Positions 22,938-34,279 of a stretch of DNA of 64,000 nucleotides are shown piece after piece; the stretch's first letter is position 1; every line of letters starts with the position of its first letter. A program made the translations under genes and the position numbers. The notes beneath the pieces are model-generated. The model had not been told where the DNA came from. It did not search any database and worked only from the letters and a program-made list of their open reading frames with translations. This DNA is from Flaccisagitta enflata. Taxonomy: Eukaryota > Chaetognatha > Sagittoidea > Aphragmophora. The stretch covers positions 36,580,001 to 36,644,000 of the forward strand of contig OZ231127.1 in NCBI GenBank assembly GCA_965153355.1. Direction: 5' to 3'.

Positions 22938-23485
22938 AGATGGTCAGCGGTACCCGTGCCCTGCTGAGTAGTGCCAGAAGATTGAAGGGAGGCAGGGCAG
23001 CACGGCCCCAAAGGGTCGGCCAATGCATTAACTTTCACACATATGAGGGATTTTCTCCTTCTCCTTCTCCTCCATCTTCTCCTCCGGTCCCTCCCCTTAA
23101 ATCCCAGTCTCGAGGCCTAGAATTCCCGGTCTTGGCCGTCCAGTCTCGAGGCTAAATCAGCCTTGAGACCTGAATCCTAGCCTCAAGCCAATCCCATGGC
23201 CTCGAGACTGAATTTAGACTCTTGGCAGGGTCTGGAGCCTCTGGCCAGGTTGGTCAAACTAGATTTTGAGCCTCCCAGGCAGTTGTTCTCAGGCTGAGAT
23301 TGGGCTTTGGCCTGGGATTTGGTACTCTGAAGGCTGAGTTGAGCCGAAGACTGGGATTTTGACGCCCGGCAGAATTGAGCCTCGAGACCAGGATGAGGGA
23401 CAAAAGAAGAAGAGAAAATCCCCCATATGTGTGAAAGCATAGGTCATCGACCCCTTCGGGGCCGCTGCCCAAAAAGAGAGAATAA
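22938..23485. mobile_element. Foldback-like element, copy 1
   Basis: The left end carries GGCCCCAAAGGGTCGG and CTTTCACACATATGAGGGAT; the right end carries the inverse, ATCCCCCATATGTGTGAAAG and CGACCCCTTCGGGGCCGC. The interior is built of short degenerate units of GAGGCCTAAATCCCAG type that reverse orientation midway. Related to 63220-63865. Outer motif AGCGGTACCCGTGCCCTGCT also matches the far end of that copy, inverted. Confidence 0.7.
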
Positions 23486-23740
23486 AAGATCCTGATATCC
23501 ATTGTAAAGCCCATGAGATCCTATATGATAGGAACATGAGGGGCCAATTTCTACCATTGTGAGTGGTTGATCCTGCCGTAGTTCCGCTTGATGGCGCTGC
23601 AGTCTTTGCTCTTGGAGGATGAGGCAAAATGGAAGTCCTTGCGCAAGAATCTTGGAGGTCAGAGACAGAGTCAACATCGAGGTCTTCCTCCACGTCGGAG
23701 TCAACCTCAGGCAATCCGACTTAACCGTAGAAAAATATAA
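23486..23740. other. Two overlapping minus-strand frames, unassigned
   Basis: One frame encodes an acidic stretch (VDSDVEEDLDVDSVSDL), the other a Gln-rich one (QRLQRHQAELRQDQPL). An AG precedes both near 23720. Composition hints at an exon or a transposon protein, but I recognise nothing and both frames cannot be real. Confidence 0.25.
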
Positions 23741-23744
23741 TGAT

Positions 23745-23990
23745 GAATGAAATAAATGCAATAAATGAATGAATGAAATGAACGAATTAAATGAATGAAT
23801 AAATGAATGAAGAATGAATGGCAATTAACATGATCTATGAACATGATGAATGAACATGATGAATGAACCGTAGAAAATATGTCGTATGAAATGAATGAAT
23901 GAATGAATGAATGACGAGTGACATGCTCTTAACCGTAGGAAAATATAATGATGAATGAAATGAATGAAAGAAATATAATATAATATAAAA
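23745..23990. repeat. (AATG)n microsatellite clusters
   Basis: ATGAATGAATGAA runs in three blocks separated by repeated AACCGTAGAAAATAT, which suggests local duplication of a short module. Confidence 0.88.
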
Positions 23991-24435
23991 TTTAAGCTAT
24001 CAAAGGAAGCAAGCTTTTTACGACTTGCTCTTCGAGATGATAGCTGTTCCGTCGGAAAAATGTTGGAAGAAGGTTTCAAATACTAATAAATGCGGTATAA
24101 CGAAAAATGACAATTTCAAATGACTTTAAAAAGTAGTTTTAGATACTGTTTCTTGAGTTCACAATTGTCCACTGGTTGATTGAATGCCGTATATACAAAT
24201 AGTCTCCATGGAGGGTTATTGTTACTGTTGTCATTTTTTCTGTCATTTGTTATTTATTTGTTGTTGTTGTTGTTGTTGTTTCAATTTTTCAAAATTGGAG
24301 GCATGGTATGTTGGACATCCAGGTTGATGCCTGGAAAAAATGACCGTGTAGCCCTACTCCCACGACATCTGTAACTGCAGTCTTTGTAGATCTTGAGCTT
24401 TACTTTGTCAAATTATAAGTGATCAGCGTTGTGGC
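23991..24435. other. Unassigned DNA
   Basis: A short (TTG)n lies near 24260. No gene supported. Confidence 0.35.
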
Positions 24436-25041
24436 GTGCCAGATGTTGCCTCTTTACTTTGTCTTTACTTTACTTTACTTTATCTTTTGCTTTACTTTGC
24501 TATCTTTACTTTATCTTTGCTTTATCTTCTTCAAATAGGCTTTCCGGTCTCAAGCTCTTTTCTTTTGTATTTTTTTCTGTGTAGCCAAAAATTTGAAGTA
24601 TTAAGCATGCATGGTAGCATTTTCTGGATTGTATACGATTTTCATCTCTTTAAGAGTTTCCCAATACATGCAAACAACACAGCCACCAAAAGGAACAGGC
24701 TGGCTGGTTCTAGTGCCAGTTGTCTTCAGTAGGTACGGACTGTGTGCCCCGCCTGTTGCTTGTTGACTTGTTGGTGGCTTATTGATTGTGCAGCACTTTG
24801 GGCCGTGGAATTTGGAGGTCGCTAATCGGTCTCCCCAAGACAAATTTTGTCCATGTTTGGTCTCCAAGAAAATGTCATAAAGATTTGTGAACCCATAAAC
24901 AATTTTTTCTTGCTTGAAAGACATATGGCCGTCATTTCAGTGAAAATCGGGCAGCGCGTCTTAAGTGTCTCTTTGTTGATTAATATTTTTGAGATTGGTT
25001 GTGAAACTGAGTGAAAAAAGAAGGAGTGGCTGAAGATATGA

Positions 25042-27240
25042 TTAAACCAATACCTGCCGAGAAATGATAAGCACAGTTGGATTAAACTGAGCACTCACCA
25101 GTGCCAAATATTGACAGCTGCCAAAACTTGGCACAGTATGCAAAATCTGTGTGTTACAGTTTTTCATTTCTTTTTCTTTTTCAGGCAGATTAGTTTTGGA
25201 ATTTGTCATATGAGCCCGAATTGAGGAGGTTGATTGGCGAATTGTGAGAGGAAGGGCATTCCAGATAGTGGGGATGCGAACGGAGAAAAAATGTTTCCTT
25301 AGATCGAGACGTGCAGGTTTCGTTTCAAGTGAAAGTGGGTCTGATGATAAGCGAGTTTGAGGTCCTACCTCTCGAGATAAAAGAGTGAGCCAGGTAGATT
25401 TATCGACTTTAGTGAAACCGCGCAGCATTTTGAATGTTTCAATGCAGTCACCTCTGATTCGCCGGTCTCTTAAAGATGTTAAGCCAATTTTCAATAATTT
25501 TTCCTCGTAAGTACCAGATAGGCTAGTAATTTGGCGCACGAAACGTTTTTGAACTTTTTCAAGAGTGTCAATATCCTTAATGGTATAAGGGCACCAAGCT
25601 TGAATGGCATACTCCAGGTGCGGACGTACAAAAGTTTTGTACAACTGGACCATGGTTGTTTTTTCACGACATTTAAAAGATCTTAACAGACGGCCTAAGA
25701 CCTGGTTTGCTTTTTGCGCGGCTTTTGAGACTTGAAGGTTAGGTTTTGCAGACTGGTCGACAAAAACTCCAAGGTCTTTCTGATTGGAGGTGACGTTGAG
25801 CGTAACTCCCTCCATGTTGTAAACAAATTGGGGATTGTTGTTTCCAAGGTGTAGAATTTTACACTTGCCAACATTGAAGGACATTTGCCACTTTTTTGCC
25901 CAGGCCATGAGGTTGTTGATTACATCTTGTAGAGCGAGATTGTCAGCTACTGTTGAGATTCTCTTAATCACCTTTGTGTCATCAGCAAATTTCAAGAGCA
26001 AAGCAATGATATCCTCAATGCAGCCGTCAATATCGTTGATGTATATGATGAATAATATTGGCCCAAGTACAGAGCCCTGAGGGACGCTGCATGGAACAGC
26101 ACACCACTCAGACTGCTTACCATTTAGGACAACCCTGTGCTTGCGGTTGGATAACCACGCTTTGATCCAAGCGAGAATCTCACCCTTGATATTCAGGGCT
26201 TCTAATTTTGAAAGGAGTCGTTTGTGTTGAACTTTATCAAACGCTTTTGCAAAGTCAAGGTACAGAATATCAACACAATCGCCACTATCAAGAATTGCTG
26301 TAACCTCTTCCAGGCAATGTAAGAGGTTGGTAAGACAAGATTTCTTGGCCATGAAGCCGTGTTGTGAACTATTGAGCAACTCATTCTCCATTACATGCTT
26401 CATAATTGCCGCCTTAAGTAACTTTTCAAGCAGTTTGATTACAATACTAGTAAGTGAAAATGGTAAATAGTTGGAAACAAGCTTCACGGAGCCCGATTTG
26501 TGAAGTGGGGTGATGTTGGCCACTTTCCAGTCATCAGGGACTGTTGATTTCCGAAGAGAAAGTTTAAAAATCTGAGTCAGCGGGTGTACTAGTTCTTCAC
26601 AGGCCTCGATTAGCACAAAACTTTCAATGCCATCAGGTCCAGGAGAGCAATGCCGTTTTAGCCTCAGCATTTCTTGTTTAACAAGAAGTGGGGAAATCTG
26701 AAGTGTTTCAAGTGAAGGCCCTGGAAAGCTATCAGCTTGCACAGACGTAAATGCACTTTCATTCTCAAACACTGAGGAGTAGTAATCATTTAATAGAGTA
26801 GCCATTTCAGAGTCATCTGATATCAATCTACCTTGGCTATCTTCTAATGGACCAATGCCTGTTTTGTTTGAATGTTTGCTACCAACATAGGCATAAAAGG
26901 CTTTAGGATTCTCTTTGGCGTTTTTAGCCAATGATTCCTCATACTTAAGCTTAGCTTTCCTAATTTTCTTTTTCAAGGCTTTTTCGGTGGATTTGAACTC
27001 AGAAAGATTGGCAACTGATGGGGTAGCCTTGTATGTTTTCCAGAGGCGCTGCTTCTGCCTGATTGAAAAGAGCAATTTTTTGTCCATCCAGGCTGGCCTC
27101 TTTTTTTTATTTGCCTTCATCAAGGGGACACATTGACTTACAGTAGAATTGTAAATGGACTTGAAGTTTAACCAAGCAGTGTTAACATCGTTCGTGTCTA
27201 GTGCTTCAGTCCAATTACAACCTTTAAAGAGGCGGCGCAT
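25042..27240 (-). pseudogene. CR1-like LINE ORF2: reverse transcriptase and C-terminal part
   Basis: An uninterrupted 732-codon frame encodes a non-LTR reverse transcriptase, which would copy the element RNA into target-primed DNA. In order: linker region, SPGPDGI block (about residue 200), NYLPFSLTSI (about 260; the family usually has NYRPVSL), LYLDFAKAFDKV (about 325), SVPQGSVLGPILF (about 385), the catalytic KFADDTKV (about 415), then the CR1-type tail with RDRRIRGDCIETFK and a WNALP motif. The first ATG is only the start of the frame: the true ORF2 begins in the endonuclease upstream and is separated by one frameshift in a T6 run (27290-27295). Labelled pseudogene because of these lesions, though the RT itself is intact. 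Confidence 0.93.
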
Positions 27241-27271
27241 CTGAAGTGTGTCTGCCCTTGAAAAGTTATAT

Positions 27272-28015
27272 TTAGGTTGGCTGTAATGCTTTTTTGACCC
27301 AAGCCTTGTTTGTCGTGAAAGTAATTATACAGTGATCGCTATTTCCGAGCTGGCCATCATTTGTAACATCCGCAATCCTCCCTGATTCTGCAAAAATTAA
27401 GTCTAGAACATTTCCATTGCGGTGTGTAGAAAAGTCAACATGTTGGTTCCAGAATTTGTCAGAGACTAATTCAATAAAGCTATGTACATCGTTGGGACCG
27501 GAGAAGCTCTCCCAATTTATGTTGGGGTAATTGAAATCACCCACGACGAGTGAGGACTGTTTGGCTAGTTTTAAGACATCAAGAAGACAATCATTATTTA
27601 CAGAACTAGGGTTTGGTGACCGGTAAATAACAAACAAGGACAGTGTGTCACCGCCAGGAGGGCTAATCTCGATACTAGAATATTGATTGAAACTGCATTG
27701 TGCTGTTGATTCTACAGCTCTTAAGGACTCCTTTGAGTAAATAAGAATTCCCCCACCCCTCCCATTTTGGGTGTCATTTCAGTCATGTCGGGAGATAATG
27801 GCATAGTCAGGAAGAGTAAGGAAATGGTTGGAAACTGAGTCATTAGTCCATGTTTCAGTTATGGCAATTATGTCAGGTTGGGTGAGAGAGGAATAAATCT
27901 TTAGTTCATCTGTTTTGTTGACTACACTCATGGCATTGGTGTACATGATTTTGAGGCCTGAGCCACTGTTGCCTTGCCGAGATGTGGCCTCACTCCTCGA
28001 CCTCGGACTACCCAC
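27272..28015 (-). pseudogene. CR1-like LINE ORF2: endonuclease part
   Basis: Encodes an exonuclease-endonuclease-phosphatase (APE-like) domain that nicks target DNA. Motifs read in order: YTNAMSVVNKTDEL, PDIIAITETW (the catalytic Glu block), RGGGILIY, FVIYRSPN, VVGDFNYPNINW (the Asp/Asn block), RNGNVLDLIF and GNSDHCIITF (the terminal SDH motif). Catalytic motifs look intact. A single in-frame TGA (27779-27781) interrupts the domain, and the frame is lost just before the RT near 27290. Confidence 0.9.
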
Positions 28016-28739
28016 TTGAAAGTCTCCCCGTTTTTTAAGTCGGCATTTTTTGCAACGGCCACGGCAGCCAGATCATCCCCACGCTTTTTCGCAAAATCGC
28101 GCTGGTTGGCAGTCATATCCGGTTTCACAACCACATTCTTCCACTGAGGATGATCCTTAAGAACCTTTCCTTACTCTGGAATGACTCTTTGTCACAGTGT
28201 TGGGCATTCTAAAAATTGGTATAAACTATACTGGTTTCTGATGCCTGACGTTGCCGGCTGGAATAGCACACCATAGCCATGTTTGTAAAAATTTCGTCCA
28301 CCTTTTTGACGTCTTGATCGTGGGGAGAAGGCTGAAGTGTTCTATCAGGCTCGGGAATCCCAAAAACGACCAGATTAGGGCGCTTGGCTTCTATCTCAAA
28401 GAGATCTTTCATGGTAGCCTCCTTTTCCTGAGCCATTGAGCTTTTAATTTCGGCGATGTTGGTCTTGTTCTCTGCTGTCATTTTCTCATTGTCTTTAACT
28501 CTTTTTTCGAATTCTTCAACTCTAGTAGCCATCAATTGGACATCTTTCTGCATTAGGGTGACCCTATTCTGCGTGTCATTCAGTGTTTGAGTAATGGATT
28601 GGCGAAAAGTTGCCTGATTCGAACTCAGTGTGGTCACAGTCTGATTCGTGGTGTTTATGGCCCTTGTTAAATCTTCCATCATTTTAAACATATCATCAAA
28701 CGTAGCCTACAAATCAGCTTGTTGCCTTGTTTTGCTCAT
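27928..28739 (-). pseudogene. CR1-like LINE ORF1 remnant (coiled coil, RRM-like, C-terminal domain)
   Basis: ATG at 28739 is followed after ten codons by TAG (28707-28709). The frame then stays open to 28209 and encodes a long heptad-rich coiled coil (about residues 20-110) followed by KRPNLVVFGIPE, typical of the RRM-like domain of ORF1 nucleic-acid chaperones. Indels break the frame near 28140-28200. The ORF1 C-terminal domain resumes in another frame (KPDMTANQRDFAKKRGDDL, 28130-28070) and runs toward the ORF2 start. Non-functional as it stands. Confidence 0.82.
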
Positions 28740-28779
28740 TTTCCTTAACTCAACCCTTAAAAATTTCTTTCTTCTTTCT

Positions 28780-28832
28780 GCTCTTTTCTCTCTTTCTTTT
28801 TCTTTCTTTCTTTTTCTTTCTTTCTTTCTTTT

Positions 28833-28876
<44 letters not shown>

Positions 28877-28878
28877 TA
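28780..28878. repeat. (TTTC)n microsatellite
   Basis: CTTTCTTTCTTT tract between the LINE 5' side and the 340-bp repeat. Confidence 0.96.
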
Positions 28879-29285
28879 CATGCACAAATGCAAGTTAACC
28901 GTCATCATTCAAAATCATTTTTCGCCGTAAAATCTTGTCAATATGGCGTTTTTTACCATCTATTGGTTTTACTCAATGGTAGGCATTTAACCCATAATCT
29001 GCCAGAAAATGTGTATTTGAACCCGAGACACACATACAACAGAGTTTCAAAATGTTGAGTTGGGTTTAAGTCTCATTTTATTGCCGTAAATGTTCGTTAA
29101 ATGCCGTAAAAACCTGTGACATTGGTATTTTTGACTGTTTTTTGACTATCAAACCGCTTCTTCTGGCTGAAAATGGTCAAACAATGATAATCTGGCGATG
29201 AGACACTATCATGCTCAAATGCAAGTCAATCCATTATCATTCAGAATCATTTTTGTCCGCAACGGAATATCATTCCGACGCGGAC
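28879..29285. repeat. 340-bp repeat family, locus 3, ending in the second hairpin head
   Basis: Close match to 17533-17877 plus 18435-18504 without the LINE insertion. It ends in the hairpin at 29255-29285 (GTCCGC...GCGGAC with inner CGGAAT/ATTCCG). Confidence 0.9.
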
Positions 29286-29465
29286 TATAATTCAAGGCGG
29301 GTGGGTGTCGTCGTCGTCTTTGTCATCGTCGTTGTCATTGTCGTTGTCACGGATTTTAAAAAATGGATAACTTTTTTAAGCTTTGACCGATTGGGATCAT
29401 ATTTGGTGGGAGGGAGTACTAGGGTGAGGCGCTTTACATCCTATCCCAGGCTGATGTTCTTATAA
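29286..29465 (+). repeat. Second hairpin-headed repeat family, copy 2 body
   Basis: GTC/GTT-rich tract (29307-29350), then GGATAACTTTTTTAAGC and TTTGACCGATTGGGATC; the inverse of 15210-15370. Confidence 0.78.
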
Positions 29466-29489
29466 ACAGTGTTCTTATAAAAAGAAAAG

Positions 29490-30345
29490 CGTGTTACAAC
29501 GATCAATTTCAAGAAAATGCTGATTTTGGCCATTTTAGGCTATTTTTGGCCTGTTTTTGGCCTGTTATAGCCCCCACATAAATGTTGAATAGTCCAGATG
29601 AGTATATTTGTCCTAGTTCTGAGTGGTTTGAGTGAGATTAACAAAAATATTCCAAATAACATCCATCAGCTTCAAAAAAATGCTGATTTTGGCCATTTTA
29701 GGCCTGTTTTTGGCCTGTATTTGGCCTGTAACAGCCCCGATATGGATGTTGAATGGTCAAAATGAGTATATTTTTCCTATTTCTGAGTGGTTTGAGTGAG
29801 ATTGGCCAAGATATTCAAAATAAAAACGATCAGTTTCAAGAAAATGCTGATTTTGGCCATTTAAGGCCATTTTTGGCCTGTTTTTAGCTATTACATGACC
29901 CTTGGTGTTGAATGGTCCAAATGAGTATATTTTTCCTAGTTCTGAGTGGTTTGAGTGAGATTGGCAAAAATATTCCAAATAACAACGATCAGTTTCAAGA
30001 AAATGCTAATTTTGACCATTTTAGGCCATTTTAGGCCTGTTTTTGCCAGTTAAAAGGAATAAGTTGAATGGTCCAATGAGTATATTTTTCCTAGTTCTGA
30101 GTGGTTTGAGTGAGATTGGCAAAAAAATTCTAAATAGCAATGATCAGTTTCAAGAAAATGCTGATTTTGGCCATTTTAGGCCATTTTTGGCCTGTTTTTG
30201 GTATATAAATAGTATGAATGTTGAATGGTCCAAATGAGTATATATTTCCTAGTTCTGAGTGGTTTGAGTGAGATTGGCAAAAAAATTTTGAATAACAACG
30301 ATCAGTTTGAAGAAAATGCTGATTTGGCCATTCTAGGCCATTTTT
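29490..30345. repeat. 163-bp tandem array, locus 2 (about 5 units)
   Basis: Same unit as 18700-20095. GAGTGGTTTG at 29621, 29784, 29943, 30099 and 30257 (spacing 156-163). Confidence 0.93.
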
Positions 30346-30945
30346 GGCCAAAAATGGCTCAAAATGGCCCAAAATTGTCTTCAAATCTTAAAAAATGTGC
30401 AAATCAACTGTTTTTGATGTCAATGAGTCTCTTTGACGGGGTCTGAACCCTGAAATTTCAGGTTTTCAAATATTGACCAATTTTGCCATTTTTTCATAAA
30501 AAGTTAGGCCACTTTTAGGCACTTTGAACACGTTCAATTCACATTTAAACAAAAGCAAATAACTTCTCAGGTCAAAATCCACCTGCATGCAACTTTTCAG
30601 CTTAATTTGAGAATTTTTGACCAGTTTATACCCATTTTTCAAAATTCTTGTTGGTAGGGTAGTTGGGCCGGTCTGAAAAATGATTGCAAAATTTGGATCC
30701 GAAACATCGAACATAATGTGAAGACAGAGTCCCCTGCCAAAAATTAACATCCTCACTCAATTTTGTTTAGAGATAAGTTGATTTGCTTTTTACCAAAAAT
30801 GACATTTTTCGCATGTTGCTAAATATGGTCAAAAATGGCTGACGAACCGCCAGGAACCCGACAAATCAACACTGGTCCCTGATTGTACACTAATAGGGGT
30901 AGTGAATTCTGCAAAAAAATTTCTGGGACTTTCTGGGGCTATATA
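30346..30945. repeat. Conserved tail following the 163-bp array, locus 2
   Basis: Matches 20096-20668 throughout, same orientation; similarity stops at TTCTGGGGCTATA. Confidence 0.85.
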
Positions 30946-31655
30946 AGTTTCAGATCTACCTTTTGTACATTTTGAGACCAAAAAAAAAACTAAAATTTGA
31001 AATTTTTCAATTTTTACCCCAAAATTCCAAACCCATATTTTAATTTTTTTCCTGATATCGATAAAGGTGCTCAAGAGTGAACCAGCAAAAAAAACCGCAT
31101 GTCCAAAACCCATTTTTTAGAGCTACAGTGACTATTTTTTGTCAGCATGTCTCATCAAAAAACTGTCAATTTTAGACTCAAAAAATACATCGTTTTTTGA
31201 CTTTCAGGAGGTCGTGACGTCACTGTAGCGCCAAAAAATGTTAAAAAATATTAGTTTTGCCTTAGTTTATGTTTTTCCCCACCATCTAAATCAATATTGA
31301 TGCGGATTTCTCAAAATCAATTTTTGACCCCCCAAAGTTGGCCCTGTGTTCACTTTTCGTAGAGATAAGGCACAGTGGTCCGATCTCATGTCTACATACG
31401 ACAGTGTAAAGGAACAGGAAACTTTGGTTTCACTTTACTTTTTCACTTTGGTATACATTTACAATAAACTTTTATTAGGACTTTATATAGATATTTTTAA
31501 TATAACATAAGGTATTTTAACAATGTTTTTAAACTAAGTATTGTTCATAGATTATAAATGATCAGATATAACATGCAATAAAATGACCTAAAATGGCTTT
31601 ATTGACTAAAATTACAAAAATGACTTAAGTGACTAAAATGACAGACTGACTATAA
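30946..31655. other. AT-rich DNA, nothing recognised
   Basis: A GACTAAAATGAC-type repeat appears at 31580-31650, matching the flank at 34280-34440. No gene. Confidence 0.4.
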
Positions 31656-31741
31656 TACTATCTTCACAATAGAAATCTTTACACTTTGAAAATAACTTCA
31701 TTTATTGATGTGAAAATAGATACAAATCGATCGTGGAGCCA

Positions 31742-31858
31742 TCAATATTTAGGGTGAGCTCCATTTGACTGAATTACAGCCGCCATTTGTGTGAGAAGTG
31801 TTTTGAAGCGCTTTTTGAGGTATTTTGGGGTGATGGCCTTCCAGACCATTCTTGTCAC
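31742..31858 (-). pseudogene. Tc1/mariner transposase C-terminal remnant
   Basis: The minus strand encodes about 38 codons ending TGA at 31742-31744. They contain WKAITPKYLKKRF and QMAAVIQSNGAHPKY, the layout of the last ~35 residues of Tc1-type DDE transposases (ITPEYL... then RRIQAVI...G..KY). The catalytic DDE region is not present; upstream sequence on this strand is non-coding. It sits about 75 bp inside the left inverted end, as expected for the 3' end of a Tc1 gene. Confidence 0.72.
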
Positions 31859-32652
31859 TGTTTTGATCCCCTTTCTTCACTGCATTTAGACTTATAGCTC
31901 CAGAAAGACTCAACGAATCATTGAAAAATTGGTAACATAAATGAAGCTCTTCGAATTTGCAAGCAGTCCACGCAAACCGCATCTGTTTAGCTCAATGCGT
32001 ATAGAAGTATTTCATTACAGGTCAGAGCGTAATTGAACGCGAGGCCCCCTTGAAAACTGTAGCAGACCCCCTACAGCCCAGTATGTTGAAGCTAGAGGTA
32101 ATGATTAGTATTTAGCCTTAAGTACAAATAGCGCCATCGAAGCCGTTTTAGTTTTGACCCTGACTAGTGCAGCACTTTAAAATTAGGAAGTCAGCTTTTG
32201 GGTTTTTAAAAAACTAAGTTGATACGTTGAAGAGCTATAACTTGACAAGGGACAAAATTAAAAAACTTACAAATGAGTCTGACTAGGGCTGTGGTACAAC
32301 TAAGTTAGCATGTATGACTAGATAGAATACTGTACATGACAGCGATTTTCAATGAGAAAAAAGTATTGTTTAATGATGACAAAACACGACAAGGATAACA
32401 ATTGAGATGATAGATAATAATAATGAATAGTAATGACAACAAAATCTAAGAAAAAAATGTTTAAAAAATCTTTCAAAAAAAAATTTCAAAAAAAAATTAT
32501 AAAAAAAAATTTCAAAAAAATTTAAAAAAATTTTTTCAAAAATTTAAAAAAAAAAATTTTTTTTTTTTCCCGCGCCTGCAAAAAAAAAAATTTAAAAAAA
32601 AGAAAAAAAAATTCCAAAAAAATTTTGCAAAAAAATAACAAAAAAAGTTGAA

Positions 32653-33120
32653 GATGACAGTTTTTCAAAAAATTTAATAGTTGAAGATGATGACAGTAGT
32701 CGAAGATGATGACAGTAGTTGAGGATGTTGGCAGTAGATGGAGATGATGACAGTAGATGAAGATTATGACAGTAGTTGAAGATGATGACAGTAATTGCAG
32801 ATGATGACAGTGGTTGAAGATGATGACAGTGGTTGAAGATGATGACAGTAGTTGAAGATGATCACAGTGGTTGAAGATGATCACAGTAGTTGAAGATGAA
32901 TCTTGAAATCCATGATGGCAAACCTAAAGAGTAGTTGAAGATAATCACAGTAGTTGAAGACGATGACAGTAGTTGAGAAGATGATCACAGTAGTTGAAGA
33001 TGATCACAGTAGTTGAAGATGATCACAGTAGTTGAAGATCATCACAGTAGTTGAAAAGGAATGATCACGGCCAGTTGAAGATGATCACAGTAGTTGAAGA
33101 TGAATCTGAAATCCATGATG
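32653..33120. repeat. 18-bp minisatellite, CAGTAGTTGAAGATGATG type
   Basis: About 20 degenerate copies, with GATCAC and GATGAC variants. The flank AAATCCATGATGGCAAACCT occurs twice (about 32910 and 33112), giving a higher-order duplication of about 200 bp. Confidence 0.9.
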
Positions 33121-33184
33121 GCAAACCTAAAGAAAAATCAGAATGTAATAAATGAGCAAGTAAAAAGAACTCAATCCTCTCTAT

Positions 33185-33700
33185 ATAAATCTAAGTCCTA
33201 GTAACATATTACTACATTAATAAGCTAATATCTTATAAACAGACTTCAGATTTAATTCGAATTTTTGCAGGGGCAGTTCAGTGTTATCCTACTTGTATAC
33301 CAAATTAAAAAAAAATTCACATGCTTTGCTACCCTTTGCCTATGTAAAATGCTTAAGTCATAGTAACGTATTACTACATAAAAAAGCTAATATCTCATAA
33401 ACCAGATTTCAGGAATTTAATTAATTTTGCAAGGGTTGATTATTTACTACCCTACTTGTGTACCAAATTTAAAAAAAATTCACATACCTACTACCCTTTG
33501 CCTATGTAAATGCCAGGTCCTATTAACATACTACTACATAAATAAGCTAATATCTCAGGAACCAGACCTCAGATTTAATTCAATTGCAGGGGATTGTTTA
33601 TTTACTACCCTCTGCTTGTAAAATTTAAAATTCATAAACCTTTACTACCCTCTACCTAAACCACCTAGTCCCAGCTAAATATTACTACAAAAAGTAATAG
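33185..33700. repeat. ~160-bp tandem repeat (about 3.3 units)
   Basis: Units share AACATATTACTACATTAATA-type, AGCTAATATCTCA and TGCTACCCTTTGCCTATGTA-type blocks, at about 33190, 33353, 33510 and 33665. Confidence 0.85.
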
Positions 33701-34279
33701 GCAAGGTAGTAAAAATTAATTTTTCTGAAATATTTTTAGCTCCCATTATATAAAAATACACTGGTAAAGTTTCATGAACTTCTGAGGTCTGGTTTAAAAA
33801 TATGAGAAAGGTTTTAAGCGAGCGAGCGGCAACGCGACAACAGCTACCACGATCAGTCCATCACCATGAGTCACCGACGAAGCATTGTCGGGGACAACTC
33901 TCTGATGGCGCCATTTGTATTCTCATAAGCTTTCAAACGATACCTCAATCATACCCCTAGCTTCAACCTACTGGGCTGTAGGGGGTCTGCTACAGCTATC
34001 CTTCCTGAAAGTGGGGGCCTCTCGTTCAAATACGCTCTGATCTGTAAGTAGTAAAATTATATCATTTGAAGATAGTGTAAAAAAAGTAAACACGAAATTG
34101 AAATATTTCATTCAAAGTTGAATAACTTTTGAACGCATTCAGTTAGAGAGATGCGGTTTGCGTAGATCGCTTGAAAATTTGAAGGTCTTTAAAATGGCCA
34201 CCAATTTTTTAAAGATTGGGCTAATATAACCAGAGATATTGGTTAAAACATGTGTAAAGATTTCTATTGTGAAGATAGT

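Larger units (their letters stand above)
24436..28775 (-). mobile_element. CR1-like LINE, nearly complete, minus strand
   Basis: From 5' (high coordinate) to 3': ORF1 remnant with coiled coil, apurinic-type endonuclease, reverse transcriptase and C-terminal region, then ~500 bp 3' UTR. The (AAAGT)n tract at 24445-24530 (read on the minus strand) is a plausible 3' tail, since CR1/L2-type elements end in short tandem repeats; this boundary is inferred. The 5' side is cut by a (TTTC)n tract at 28780. Visible lesions are few: a stop early in ORF1, indels in ORF1, one stop and one frameshift in the endonuclease region. Confidence 0.88.

Noticed and set aside
25835-27136. Plus-strand frames opposite the LINE reverse transcriptase
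   Set aside because: Antisense shadows of the RT gene.
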